The notes below the pieces were generated by a model that saw only the letters and a program-made list of their open reading frames with translations, did not search any database and was not told the DNA's origin. Positions 56,887 to 64,000 of a stretch of 64,000 nt of DNA are shown in pieces (positions within the stretch are counted from its first letter, which is position 1; each line of letters opens with the position of its first letter). The DNA is taken from the NCBI RefSeq assembly GCF_003515065.1, contig NZ_QXGH01000017.1, forward strand, positions 124,001 to 188,000. Reading direction: 5' to 3'. The position numbers and the translations under genes were made by a program. The stretch comes from Nocardioides immobilis. GTDB lineage: Bacteria > Actinomycetota > Actinomycetes > Propionibacteriales > Nocardioidaceae.

Positions 56887-58923
56887 TCAGAGCGCCGCGG
56901 CGACCTCGGTGCCCTGCTTGATCGCCCGCTTGGCGTCGAGCTCGGCGGCCACGTCGGCGCCGCCGATCACGGTCCGCCCGGGAGCGACCAGGTCGCGCAC
57001 CGACTCCTGGCCGGCGCACAGCACGACGTGGTCGACCTCGACCACCTCGGTGGCGCCGTCGACGGTCAGGTGGAGGCGCAGGCGGTCGCCGGAGGCGGTC
57101 GGCTCGATCCGGTCGTACGACGCTCCGCTGATCTGGCGCACCTCCGACTGCTTGAGCACGGCCCGGTGCGCCCAGCCGGAGGTCTTGCCGAGGCCGATGC
57201 CGATCGGCGTGGTCTTGCGCTGGATCAGGGTGACCTCGCGCTGCGGGGCCCGCGGCTTGGGCTCGGTGAGCCCGCCCCGGTGCAGGCTCGGGTCGGCGAC
57301 GCCCCAGTGCGCCATCCACTCGTCGGGCGTCTCGCCCACGTCGTGGGTCAGCCACACCGACACGTCGACGCCGATGCCGCCGGCGCCGATCACGGCCACC
57401 TGGCGGCCAGGGACGACCTCGCCCGACAGCACCTGGTCGTAGCGCAGCACGCGGGGGTGGTCGACGCCCTGGATCGCCGGGATCCGCGGCTTCACGCCGG
57501 TGGCGAGCACGACCTCGTCGTACGACGCGAGGTCGGCCGGGGTCGCCTCCGTCTTCAGGCGCACGTCGACGCCGAGCACCTCGAGCCGGCGCCGGTAGTA
57601 GCGGAGCGTGTCGCGGAAGTCCTCCTTGCCCGGCACCTGCATCGCGAGCTTGAACTGGCCGCCGAGGTCCTCGGCCTTCTCGAACAGCGTGACGTCGAGC
57701 CCGCGCTCCGCGGCGGACACCGCGGTGGCGAGGCCGGCGGGGCCGGCGCCGACGACCGCGACGGACCTCTTCGCCCGGGTCGGGCGGAGGACGAGCGTGG
57801 TCTCGTGGCAGGCGCGCGGGTTGACCAGGCAGGACGCCTTCTGGTTCTTGAACACGTGGTCGAGGCAGGCCTGGTTGCAGGCGATGCAGGTGTTGATCTC
57901 GTCGGCACGGCCGGCCGCGGCCTTGTTCAGGAAGTCGGCATCGGCGAGGAGCGGCCGGGCCATCGAGACCAGGTCGGCCTTGCCGGACGCCAGGATCTCC
58001 TCGGCGGCCTCGGGCGTGTTGATCCGGTTGGAGGCGCAGACCGGCACCGACACCTCGGCCTTGAGCCGCGCGGTGTAGTCGACCCAGGCGTTCCGCGGGA
58101 CCTGGGTGATGATCGTCGGCACCCGCGCCTCGTGCCAGCCGATGCCGGTGTTGAGCACGGTGACGCCCGCGTCCTCGAGCAGGTGGGCGACCTCGACGAC
58201 CTCCTCCCAGGTCTGGCCGTCCTCGACCAGGTCGAGCAGCGAGATCCGGTAGATGATCGGGAAGTCGCCGCCGACCAGCTCCCGGGTACGGCGCACGATC
58301 TCGACCGGGAAGCGCATCCGCTTCTCCGTCGTACCGCCCCAGGCGTCGGTGCGGTTGTTGGTGCGCGCGGCCAGGAACTGGTTGATGAGGTAGCCCTCGG
58401 ACCCCATGACCTCGACCGCGTCGTACCCGGCCTTCTGCGCGAGCGAGATCGCGCGGGCGAAGTCGGAGACGGTCTGGTCGACGGCCTTGGTCGACAGCGC
58501 GCTCGGCTTGAACGGCGTGATCGGCGACTTCCGGTTGGAGGCGCTGACGCTGAACGGGTGGTAGCCGTAGCGACCGGCGTGCAGCACCTGCATCGCGATC
58601 GCGCCGCCCGCGGCGTGCACCTCTCCGGTGATCTCGCGGTGGCGCATCGCCTGCAGCCGGGTGGTCATCTCGGAGGCGAGCGGCTTGAGCCAGCCGCGCT
58701 TGTTGGGGGAGTAGCCGCCGGTGATGATCAGGCCGGTGCCACCGCGCGCCCGCTCGGCGAAGTACGACGCGAGCTTCGAGGTGTTGAACGGGCTGTCCTC
58801 GAGACCGGTGTGCATGCTGCCCATGACCAGGCGGTTGCGCAGGGTGAGCGAGCCGAGCTTCATCGGCTCGAGCAGGTGGGGGTACGCCGTGGCGTGGCCG
58901 TTCGATGCGGTCGGGGTGCTCAC
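56887..58923 (-). CDS. NADPH-dependent 2,4-dienoyl-CoA reductase (old-yellow-enzyme fusion)
   Basis: Flavoenzyme of 678 residues for reduction of 2,4-dienoyl-CoA in beta-oxidation of unsaturated fatty acids, with FMN, a 4Fe-4S cluster and FAD. The N-terminal TIM barrel is an old-yellow-enzyme domain (LRNRLVMGSMHTGLEDSPFN, AGYDAVEVMGSEGYLINQFL). The cluster Cys lie in CIACNQACLDHVFKNQKASC. The C-terminal half carries FAD and NADPH folds (SVAVVGAGPAGLATAVSAAE, QVAVIGAGGIGVDVSVWL). GTG 58923 overlaps the stop of the PadR gene. The length equals FadH. Confidence 0.92.
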   Translation of the reverse strand: MSTPTASNGHATAYPHLLEPMKLGSLTLRNRLVMGSMHTGLEDSPFNTSKLASYFAERARGGTGLIITGGYSPNKRGWLKPLASEMTTRLQAMRHREITGEVHAAGGAIAMQVLHAGRYGYHPFSVSASNRKSPITPFKPSALSTKAVDQTVSDFARAISLAQKAGYDAVEVMGSEGYLINQFLAARTNNRTDAWGGTTEKRMRFPVEIVRRTRELVGGDFPIIYRISLLDLVEDGQTWEEVVEVAHLLEDAGVTVLNTGIGWHEARVPTIITQVPRNAWVDYTARLKAEVSVPVCASNRINTPEAAEEILASGKADLVSMARPLLADADFLNKAAAGRADEINTCIACNQACLDHVFKNQKASCLVNPRACHETTLVLRPTRAKRSVAVVGAGPAGLATAVSAAERGLDVTLFEKAEDLGGQFKLAMQVPGKEDFRDTLRYYRRRLEVLGVDVRLKTEATPADLASYDEVVLATGVKPRIPAIQGVDHPRVLRYDQVLSGEVVPGRQVAVIGAGGIGVDVSVWLTHDVGETPDEWMAHWGVADPSLHRGGLTEPKPRAPQREVTLIQRKTTPIGIGLGKTSGWAHRAVLKQSEVRQISGASYDRIEPTASGDRLRLHLTVDGATEVVEVDHVVLCAGQESVRDLVAPGRTVIGGADVAAELDAKRAIKQGTEVAAAL

Positions 58924-59459
58924 TGGTGTGCCTCCAGGTATTCGGTCAGCCACGCGATCCACGTCTCCTCCATGAGGATGCCGCCGCGCAGCACGAGGTA
59001 CTGGTCGAGCTCGAGCCCGGCCAGGACGGTTCTGCCAGGGGGTTCGGGGTAGTCCCGCTTCATCAGCTGTCGGTAGTGGTCGAGCCGCGTGTGGTGGTCG
59101 GCCAGCCGGCTCCGCACCACGTCGAGGACCGCCCCGCGGTCGCCGAACGAGGCGCCGCGGAGCTTCACGGCCAGGTCGCTGCGCAGGGGAGAGTCGGGGG
59201 TGGGCTCGGCGAGCCAGGTCGCGAGCGCGGCCTGGCCGGCCGGCGTGACGTCGTACACCTTCTTGTCGGGACGGCCCTGCTGGGCGACGGTCTCGACGCG
59301 GACCCAGCCGTCGGACTCCATCCGGCCCAGCACCCGGTAGATCTGCTGGTGCGTGGCGCTCCAGAAGAAGCCGATGGAGCGGGAGAAGCGCTTCGCGAGC
59401 TCCAGCCCCGAGGCCGGCTGCTCGCGCAGCGCGACGAGAAGGGCGTGCTCGAGGGCCAT
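58920..59459 (-). CDS. PadR-family regulator
   Basis: Regulator of 179 residues with an N-terminal winged helix (LEHALLVALREQPASGLELA, KRFSRSIGFFWSATHQQIYR, VLGRMESDGWVRVETV) and a C-terminal Vir_act_alpha-type helical domain (LAGLELDQYLVLRGGILMEE). It is coupled to the dienoyl-CoA reductase gene (GTGA overlap) and probably controls it. A dyad TGCAAC-GA-GTTGCA lies 22-35 bp upstream of its start, a likely operator. Confidence 0.92.
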   Translation of the reverse strand: MALEHALLVALREQPASGLELAKRFSRSIGFFWSATHQQIYRVLGRMESDGWVRVETVAQQGRPDKKVYDVTPAGQAALATWLAEPTPDSPLRSDLAVKLRGASFGDRGAVLDVVRSRLADHHTRLDHYRQLMKRDYPEPPGRTVLAGLELDQYLVLRGGILMEETWIAWLTEYLEAHQ

Positions 59460-59480
59460 GGCCCGATTGTGACCTACCTA

Positions 59481-59494
59481 TGCAACGAGTTGCA
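59481..59494. promoter_or_regulatory. Candidate PadR operator
   Basis: TGCAACGAGTTGCA is a 6-bp dyad with a 2-bp centre, 22 bp upstream of the padR ATG and 62 bp upstream of the divergent ComB-like gene. Position and symmetry suggest autoregulation. Confidence 0.5.
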
Positions 59495-59555
59495 AGCCCA
59501 CGTGACCGGCGTCTCCCGACACCGGCGGCACGGACCCGTCTCCTACGATCGCCCC

Positions 59556-60308
59556 ATGACGACCGCCCACGGGCAGGCGACGTACGACGTCCGCCTCGAC
59601 TGGGGCCCGACCGGCGGTGCGGCGGTGGCCCGTGGGGCCGACGTCGCGGTGGTGGTCGACGTGCTGTCGTTCACGTCGACGCTCGGGATCGCGGTGGCGA
59701 GGGGGACCCGGGTCCACCCGTTCCCGTGGAAGGACGAGCGGGCCGCGGCGTTCGCGGCCGAGCGGGATGCGGTGCTGGCGGTGGGACGGTTCGAGGCGGC
59801 CGGTCTCGCGGACCCACCGCCCTCGCTCTCACCCGCCCAGCTGCTGTCGTCGACGCCCGTCGAACGACTCGTCCTGCCGTCGCCCAACGGCTCCACGATC
59901 TGCGCGGCGCTGGCCGGCCCGGTCGTCGTCGGCGCCTCCCTCCGCAACCGCACCGCCGTGGCGCGCTGGCTGCGCCCGCACCTCGACGCGGGCGCGGTGG
60001 TCGCGTTCGTGCCGGCAGGGGAGCGGTGGCCGGACGGCTCGCTCCGGCCCGGGCTCGAGGACCTGTGGGGCGCGGGGGCGGTACTGGCTGCGCTTGATCT
60101 GACGGACCGGTCAGTCAGTCCTGAGGCGCGGCACGCCGCGGCGTCGTACGCCTCGGTGGCCGGCGACCTCCGGAACGCGCTCGCGGACTGTGCGAGTGGC
60201 CGGGAGCTGGCGGAGGGCGGCTACGCGGCTGACGTCGAGGCGGCGGCCGACATCGACGCCGAGGACGTGGTGCCGGTGCTCACCGACGACGGGTTCGTCG
60301 CCGGCTGA
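59556..60308 (+). CDS. 2-phosphosulfolactate phosphatase-family protein (ComB-like)
   Basis: Protein of 250 residues with the ComB fold: DVAVVVDVLSFTSTLGIAVA near the N-terminus, LVLPSPNGSTICAALAGPVV and VVAFVPAGERWPDGSLRPGL in the middle, and a C-terminal VEAAADIDAEDVVPVL. In methanogens ComB makes sulfolactate on the coenzyme M path; in bacteria the family occurs without that path and its substrate is unclear. ATG 59556 starts the conserved core; the long open frame upstream is a shadow of the PadR gene. Confidence 0.87.
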   Translation: MTTAHGQATYDVRLDWGPTGGAAVARGADVAVVVDVLSFTSTLGIAVARGTRVHPFPWKDERAAAFAAERDAVLAVGRFEAAGLADPPPSLSPAQLLSSTPVERLVLPSPNGSTICAALAGPVVVGASLRNRTAVARWLRPHLDAGAVVAFVPAGERWPDGSLRPGLEDLWGAGAVLAALDLTDRSVSPEARHAAASYASVAGDLRNALADCASGRELAEGGYAADVEAAADIDAEDVVPVLTDDGFVAG

Positions 60309-60314
60309 CGGTGC

Positions 60315-60821
60315 CTACCTCCGACCGAAGGTCTGCGTCCACCACGTGTGTCCGTGGCTGTCCACGACCAGGCCGACACCGGTGTGCTTGAAGCTGCACC
60401 GGAGGATGTTGCGGCGGTGGCCCCGGCTGGCCATCCAGCCTGCGACGACCGCCTCGGGGGTCGCGTAGTTGTAGGCGATGTTCTCGCCGATGCGCCTCCA
60501 GTTCCGGTAGCCCGCCCGCGTGATCCGGGTGCCGAGCGAGGGCTCACCGGGCAGGTCGTGACTGAGCGTGTGCGCGTTGCCCATCCGCCGCGAGTGCTTC
60601 TGCGCGGCGCGGCCGAGGGCCGCGTTCCTGCGCAGCGGGTTGCATCCGCGGTTCTCGCGCCGGGCGTTGACCAGGGCGATCACCTTGGCCTTCGGGGAGA
60701 CCTGAGCGGCCCGCTCGCTCTGCACGGTCCGGTCATCGCTCGGCGCCACCGCGGCGGTCGGCGCGGGGGCGACCAACAGGGAACTGGCCAGCGCCGCGAG
60801 GACGGCAATTGTTATGCGCAT
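60315..60821 (-). CDS. Secreted CAP-domain (SCP/PR-1-like) protein
   Basis: Exported protein of 168 residues. The signal peptide is MRITIAVLAALASSLLVAPA, with likely cleavage near TAAVA. The CAP domain follows: VIALVNARRENRGCNPLRRN, AALGRAAQKHSRRMGNAHTL, SHDLPGEPSLGTRITRAGYR, IGENIAYNYATPEAVVAGWM and HRRNILRCSFKHTGVGLVVD, with the CAP-cavity His and Glu present and two Cys likely bonded. The function of bacterial CAP proteins is unclear. The long open frame upstream is not coding. Confidence 0.92.
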   Translation of the reverse strand: MRITIAVLAALASSLLVAPAPTAAVAPSDDRTVQSERAAQVSPKAKVIALVNARRENRGCNPLRRNAALGRAAQKHSRRMGNAHTLSHDLPGEPSLGTRITRAGYRNWRRIGENIAYNYATPEAVVAGWMASRGHRRNILRCSFKHTGVGLVVDSHGHTWWTQTFGRR

Positions 60822-60986
60822 GACAAACGATTGTGACGCCGGTCGCCCCGGTTGTCTTGGATCGATCGGACTAAATGCAGGCCCGGAAGGACTAGCCGCG
60901 CTCAACCTCCCGTGTCGGACCGGCTGCGCCGGGGCGAGCAGGGCGAGTCGGACGTCCGGTAACACGCGTTGTCTAGGCTCGCTCCT

Positions 60987-62984
60987 GTGAGCATCCTCGA
61001 CGACGCCCGCGAGGGCATGGACACCGACATCCGGCCGCAGGACGACCTCTTCGGCTACGTGAACGGCCGCTGGCTGGTGGAGACGGAGATCCCGTCGGAC
61101 CGGTCGAGCTGGGGTCCGTTCGTGCAGCTGGCCGACATCTGCGAGCAGCAGGTCCGCGACATCATCACCGAGCTTGCCGACGGAGTCTCGGCAGACGGTG
61201 GCGGCTCGACCGACGAGGCCGCGGTGGCGGACCGGGAGAACGCCCGCAAGATCGCCGACCTCTACAACTCGTTCATGGACACCGAGCGGATCGCGACCCT
61301 CGGCCTCGGCCCGGTCCGCGCGCTGCTGGAGGCCGCATCGGGCCTGCGCGACGTCCGCGACCTGGCCGCGTTCCTCGGCGAGTTCGAGCGGGTCGGTGGC
61401 TACGGCGTCTTCGGGTCGTACGTCGACACCGACGACCGCAACTCGGACCGCTACCTGTTCCACATCGTCCAGGGCGGGCTCGGGCTGCCGGACGAGAGCT
61501 ACTACCGCGACGAGAAGTTCGCCGAGATCCGCGAGGCGTACGTCGGCTACCTCACGAAGCTGCTGACCCTCGGCGAGCACGCCGACCCCGCGGGCGCCGC
61601 GCAGCGGATCCTGGAGCTCGACACCGAGCTCGCCAAGGGCCACTGGGAGCGCGCCGAGACGCGCGACGTGCAGAAGACCTACAACCTGCGCACCGCCCAC
61701 GAGCTCAAGGCGATGTGCCCGGCGTTCGACTGGGACGCCTACGTCACCAACCTCGGTGGGCACCTGACCGGCGAGCACGCGACCATCGCGGAGGTGTGCG
61801 TGCGGCAGCCGTCGTACCTCGAGCACCTCTCGACCGTCCTCGCCACGGTGCCGATCGAGGTCTGGCGCGACTGGATGTACAGCCGGGTGCTGCGGTCGGC
61901 AGCGCCGTACCTCCCGGACGACTTCGTCGAGACCAACTTCGACTTCTACGGCCGCACCCTCTCCGGCACGCCGGAGCTGCGCGCCCGCTGGAAGCGCGCG
62001 GTGTCGTTCGTCGAGGGAGCGGTCGGCGAGGCCGTCGGCAAGGAGTACGTCGCCCGCCACTTCCCGCCCGAGTCCAAGGCGATGATGGACGACCTGGTCG
62101 CGAACCTGCTCGCCGCCTACCGGGTCTCGATCGAGGCGCTGGACTGGATGACCGAGGCGACCAAGCAGCGCGCCTACGAGAAGCTCGCGACCTTCCGGCC
62201 GAAGATCGGCTACCCCGACGAGTTCCGCGACTACTCCGGGCTGCCGGTCGTCGCGCACGACCTGGTCGCCAACGCGCAGGCGTCGGCGGCCTTCGAGACC
62301 GACCGGCACCTGAAGAAGATCGGCTCGCCGGTCGACCGCGACGAGTGGTTCATGCTGCCGCAGACGGTCAACGCCTACTACAACCCCGGCACCAACGAGA
62401 TCTGCTTCCCGGCGGGCATCCTGCAGAAGCCGTTCTTCAGCCCCGACGCCCACCCGGCGGAGAACTACGGCGGCATCGGTGCCGTGATCGGGCACGAGGT
62501 CGGCCACGGGTTCGACGACCAGGGCGCCCAGTACGACGGTGCCGGGAACCTCAACGACTGGTGGACGCCCGACGACAAGGCGGCCTTCGAGGTGAAGTCG
62601 AAGACCCTGGTCGAGCAGTACGACGGCTTCGCGCCACGCGCCATGCCGGACGAGAAGGTCAACGGCTCGCTCACCGTGGGCGAGAACATCGGCGACCTGG
62701 GCGGGCTGACGATCGGGCACAAGGCGTTCGTGATCGCCGAGGAGGCGGCCGGCCGCGAGGCGTCGGTCGAGGACCGCCGCCGGCTGTTCATGAACTGGGC
62801 CTATGTGTGGCGCACGAAGCGCCGTAGCGAGCTCGAGCGGCAGTACCTCACCACCGACCCGCACAGCCCGCCGGAGTTCCGGGCCAACATCGTGCGCAAC
62901 CTCGACGAGTTCCACGAGGTGTTCGGCACGACGCCGGGCGACGGGCTGTGGCTCGACCCGGGTGAGCGGGTCCGGATCTGGTAG
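60987..62984 (+). CDS. M13-family zinc endopeptidase
   Basis: Neprilysin-like metallopeptidase of 665 residues. Zinc motif HEVGH is at 503-507 (context AVIGHEVGHGFDDQGAQYDG), the third ligand Glu in VGENIGDLGGLTIGHKAF, and the substrate-binding NAYYNPGTNEICFPAGILQ precedes them. The C-terminus is LDPGERVRIW; M13 enzymes usually end in W. There is no membrane segment or signal, so it is the cytosolic actinobacterial (PepO-like) form. The GTG start at 60987 gives MSILDDAREGMDTDIRPQDD. Confidence 0.93.
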   Translation: MSILDDAREGMDTDIRPQDDLFGYVNGRWLVETEIPSDRSSWGPFVQLADICEQQVRDIITELADGVSADGGGSTDEAAVADRENARKIADLYNSFMDTERIATLGLGPVRALLEAASGLRDVRDLAAFLGEFERVGGYGVFGSYVDTDDRNSDRYLFHIVQGGLGLPDESYYRDEKFAEIREAYVGYLTKLLTLGEHADPAGAAQRILELDTELAKGHWERAETRDVQKTYNLRTAHELKAMCPAFDWDAYVTNLGGHLTGEHATIAEVCVRQPSYLEHLSTVLATVPIEVWRDWMYSRVLRSAAPYLPDDFVETNFDFYGRTLSGTPELRARWKRAVSFVEGAVGEAVGKEYVARHFPPESKAMMDDLVANLLAAYRVSIEALDWMTEATKQRAYEKLATFRPKIGYPDEFRDYSGLPVVAHDLVANAQASAAFETDRHLKKIGSPVDRDEWFMLPQTVNAYYNPGTNEICFPAGILQKPFFSPDAHPAENYGGIGAVIGHEVGHGFDDQGAQYDGAGNLNDWWTPDDKAAFEVKSKTLVEQYDGFAPRAMPDEKVNGSLTVGENIGDLGGLTIGHKAFVIAEEAAGREASVEDRRRLFMNWAYVWRTKRRSELERQYLTTDPHSPPEFRANIVRNLDEFHEVFGTTPGDGLWLDPGERVRIW

Positions 62985-63064
62985 CCGCCTCTGCCCTCCG
63001 GCGGACCGGAAGTTCTGACCGTGGGCAGATGCGCTCGGGGCCGTTGTCGAGTTCTCATGGAGAC

Positions 63065-63379
63065 ATGAGCCAGACACCGACCAGCTTCGAGCCCTACACG
63101 CCCGGGCGGCCGGGCCCCGAGGCGCCGTGGCGCCCGAGTGACGCGGTGGAGCAAGAGTCCGCGTCCGTCGTACGACCGGAGGCCTCGCACCACCGGCGGT
63201 ACGGCGGAGCGCCCGACTGCCTCGTCATCGCGTCGATCGTGTGCGTCGTGGTGTGGGCGACGTCCGGCGGCGGCTACTTCTGGCCGATCTGGGTGCTGTT
63301 GCCGACGTTCCTGCCGGTCGTGCTCGGCCGGCAGCGGTCGTGGTGCCGTCCCAGGTCTCGCCATGGCCGGAGGGCGTGA
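63065..63379 (+). CDS. Small membrane protein of unknown function
   Basis: Protein of 104 residues. A Pro-rich polar N-terminus (TPTSFEPYTPGRPGPEAPWR) is followed by two adjacent hydrophobic segments, LVIASIVCVVVWATSGGGYF and WPIWVLLPTFLPVVLG, and a basic tail RQRSWCRPRSRHGRRA. This resembles the 2TM-type hypothetical proteins of actinobacteria. ATG 63065 is preceded by GGAGAC. A strong hairpin follows the gene. Confidence 0.65.
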   Translation: MSQTPTSFEPYTPGRPGPEAPWRPSDAVEQESASVVRPEASHHRRYGGAPDCLVIASIVCVVVWATSGGGYFWPIWVLLPTFLPVVLGRQRSWCRPRSRHGRRA

Positions 63380-63390
63380 AAAAGCAAAGA

Positions 63391-63424
63391 GCCGCCGCAG
63401 GCGTCTCGGGTCACCTGCGGCGGC
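63391..63424. terminator. Hairpin terminator between the 2TM protein and vapC genes
   Basis: GCCGCCGCAGG (63391-63401) pairs perfectly with CCTGCGGCGGC (63414-63424) over a 12-base loop. AAAAAGCAAAGA lies just before it, giving a T-rich run on the minus strand. It lies 11 bp after the 2TM gene and 99 bp beyond the vapC stop, so it may serve both. Confidence 0.7.
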
Positions 63425-63523
63425 AAGACAGAAGTTAGTCGCGCTCGTGGTCGTCCGCTCGCGATTCCGCGATCTGGGTGAAGTTTTTACTTTCCGGACT
63501 AGACCGCACCGCCGACACCGGGC

Positions 63524-63928
63524 CTAGAGCAATGATCGGCTGTCGAGCTCGGTGACCTCGGCGACCGCGTCGAAGTCGGCGTCACGGTGGAGCAACGGCA
63601 CGCCGTGCCGGATCGCGACCGCCGCGATCAGGCAGTCGGTGATCGATCGGGGCGTGCGGCCCGATCGGCGCACTGCCCTGAAGATTGCTGCGGCCGCATC
63701 GAAGTCATGCACAGGCTCCAAGGCGAGCGAGGGCACGCTCTCCAGCACCCTCTCGACCCGGCGCACCCCGAGCTCGTCGGTCGGACCGGCGAGCAGCTCC
63801 ATCGAGATCGGAGGAGTGGTCGCAATCGAACCGATCGCCGTGTCCTTCAGCCGGCTCAACGCTCGATGCCCCGGGCCGTCCCCGCCGCGCATGTAGTCGA
63901 CCCACACCGACGTGTCGACGAGGATCAC
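63524..63928 (-). CDS. VapC-type PIN-domain ribonuclease toxin
   Basis: Toxin of 134 residues of a VapBC module. The PIN core starts ILVDTSVWVDYMRGG with the first catalytic Asp, has MELLAGP (Glu) in the middle, and ends ITDCLIAAVAIRHG with the second Asp and LLHRDADFDAVAEVTELDSR with the third. All acidic residues needed for Mg-dependent RNA cleavage are present. The GTG start at 63928 overlaps the VapB stop (GTGA); GTG 63931 is an alternative. Confidence 0.9.
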   Translation of the reverse strand: MILVDTSVWVDYMRGGDGPGHRALSRLKDTAIGSIATTPPISMELLAGPTDELGVRRVERVLESVPSLALEPVHDFDAAAAIFRAVRRSGRTPRSITDCLIAAVAIRHGVPLLHRDADFDAVAEVTELDSRSLL

Positions 63929-64000
63929 CACTCGGTCGCCGGGTCGTTGCGGATCTCCTCGAGGTCGCCATCCCAGCCGATGCCCTCGATCGACTCGAGG
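63925..64000 (-). CDS. VapB-type antitoxin (C-terminal part, runs off the window)
   Basis: Only the last 24 codons are present: LESIEGIGWDGDLEEIRNDP, then ATEW and stop. The SIEGIGWDGDLEEIR pattern is the usual toxin-binding tail of actinobacterial VapB antitoxins. The ribbon-helix-helix or AbrB-like DNA-binding part lies outside. It overlaps vapC by four bases. Confidence 0.8.
   Translation of the reverse strand, partial: LESIEGIGWDGDLEEIRNDPATEW

Noticed and set aside
1..64000. tRNA, rRNA, prophage, insertion sequence or integron features
   Set aside because: I looked for cloverleaf-like stretches, transposase or integrase motifs and terminal repeats and found none; the window looks like stable chromosome apart from the small palindromic repeats.

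Overview
The window comes from a very GC-rich, densely packed actinobacterial chromosome. Many GTG starts, ATGA/GTGA stop-start overlaps, several ECF sigma factors with accessory domains, a mycothiol-type DinB protein, DrrAB-like export genes and a class B PBP lipoprotein all point to Actinomycetota. My best guess is Nocardioides or a near relative (Propionibacteriales), but that is inference from gene content and style, not from a marker gene. I saw no rRNA, tRNA, insertion sequence, phage gene or CRISPR array.

Layout. 1-4.8 kb: the end of a HAD phosphatase gene, two cytochromes P450 and a DrrA/DrrB-type ABC exporter. 4.9-8.7 kb: a DUF1905 protein, an SDR-MFS pair and a large unknown protein. 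8.8-10.9 kb: an ECF42-type sigma factor with two tandem YciI/DGPF genes. 10.9-16.5 kb: a surface-fibre-like locus on the minus strand: TasA/camelysin-like protein, SipW-like signal peptidase, Ig-repeat secreted protein, small membrane protein, response regulator (frameshifted in this sequence) and sensor kinase. 16.6-23.8 kb: M3 peptidase, PadR regulator, secreted anchored protein, Ser/Thr kinase, tandem GNAT and YceI. 23.9-30.7 kb: two small conserved-looking proteins, glmS, a DEAD-box helicase, a YczE-like membrane protein, a lipoprotein with a lysozyme-like domain, and a TetR/membrane protein operon. 30.7-38.6 kb: thioredoxin-reductase-like enzyme with divergent MerR, SGNH hydrolase, SigE-type sigma/anti-sigma pair divergent from a penicillin-binding lipoprotein, and a succinate-semialdehyde-type dehydrogenase. 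38.7-46.3 kb: flotillin/NfeD pair, a quinone oxidoreductase-MFS operon behind a SoxR-box promoter, LtrA, and an ECF sigma/DinB pair. 46.4-51.1 kb: glycerolipid-type cluster of GlpD, TetR, an alkyl-DHAP-synthase-like flavoprotein and a diacylglycerol-kinase-like protein. 51.1-64 kb: assorted metabolic genes (pirin, GH1 homologue, MalY/PatB aminotransferase, alpha/beta hydrolase, 2,4-dienoyl-CoA reductase, ComB, CAP-domain protein, M13 peptidase) and a VapBC pair cut by the window end.

Most notable observations: (i) a 63-bp element repeated at the same distance in front of the TasA-like gene and the Ig-repeat gene, tying the two transcription units into one regulon; (ii) a response-regulator frameshift directly after the phospho-acceptor aspartate in that locus; (iii) three copies of a dispersed palindromic element at gene ends; (iv) a near-perfect SoxR box with a 19-bp promoter spacer in front of a quinone oxidoreductase/exporter operon; (v) a GH1 protein lacking its nucleophile glutamate; (vi) a 118-bp imperfect palindrome abutting a PadR promoter; (vii) a palindrome/direct-repeat element that supplies the C-terminal codons of glpD.
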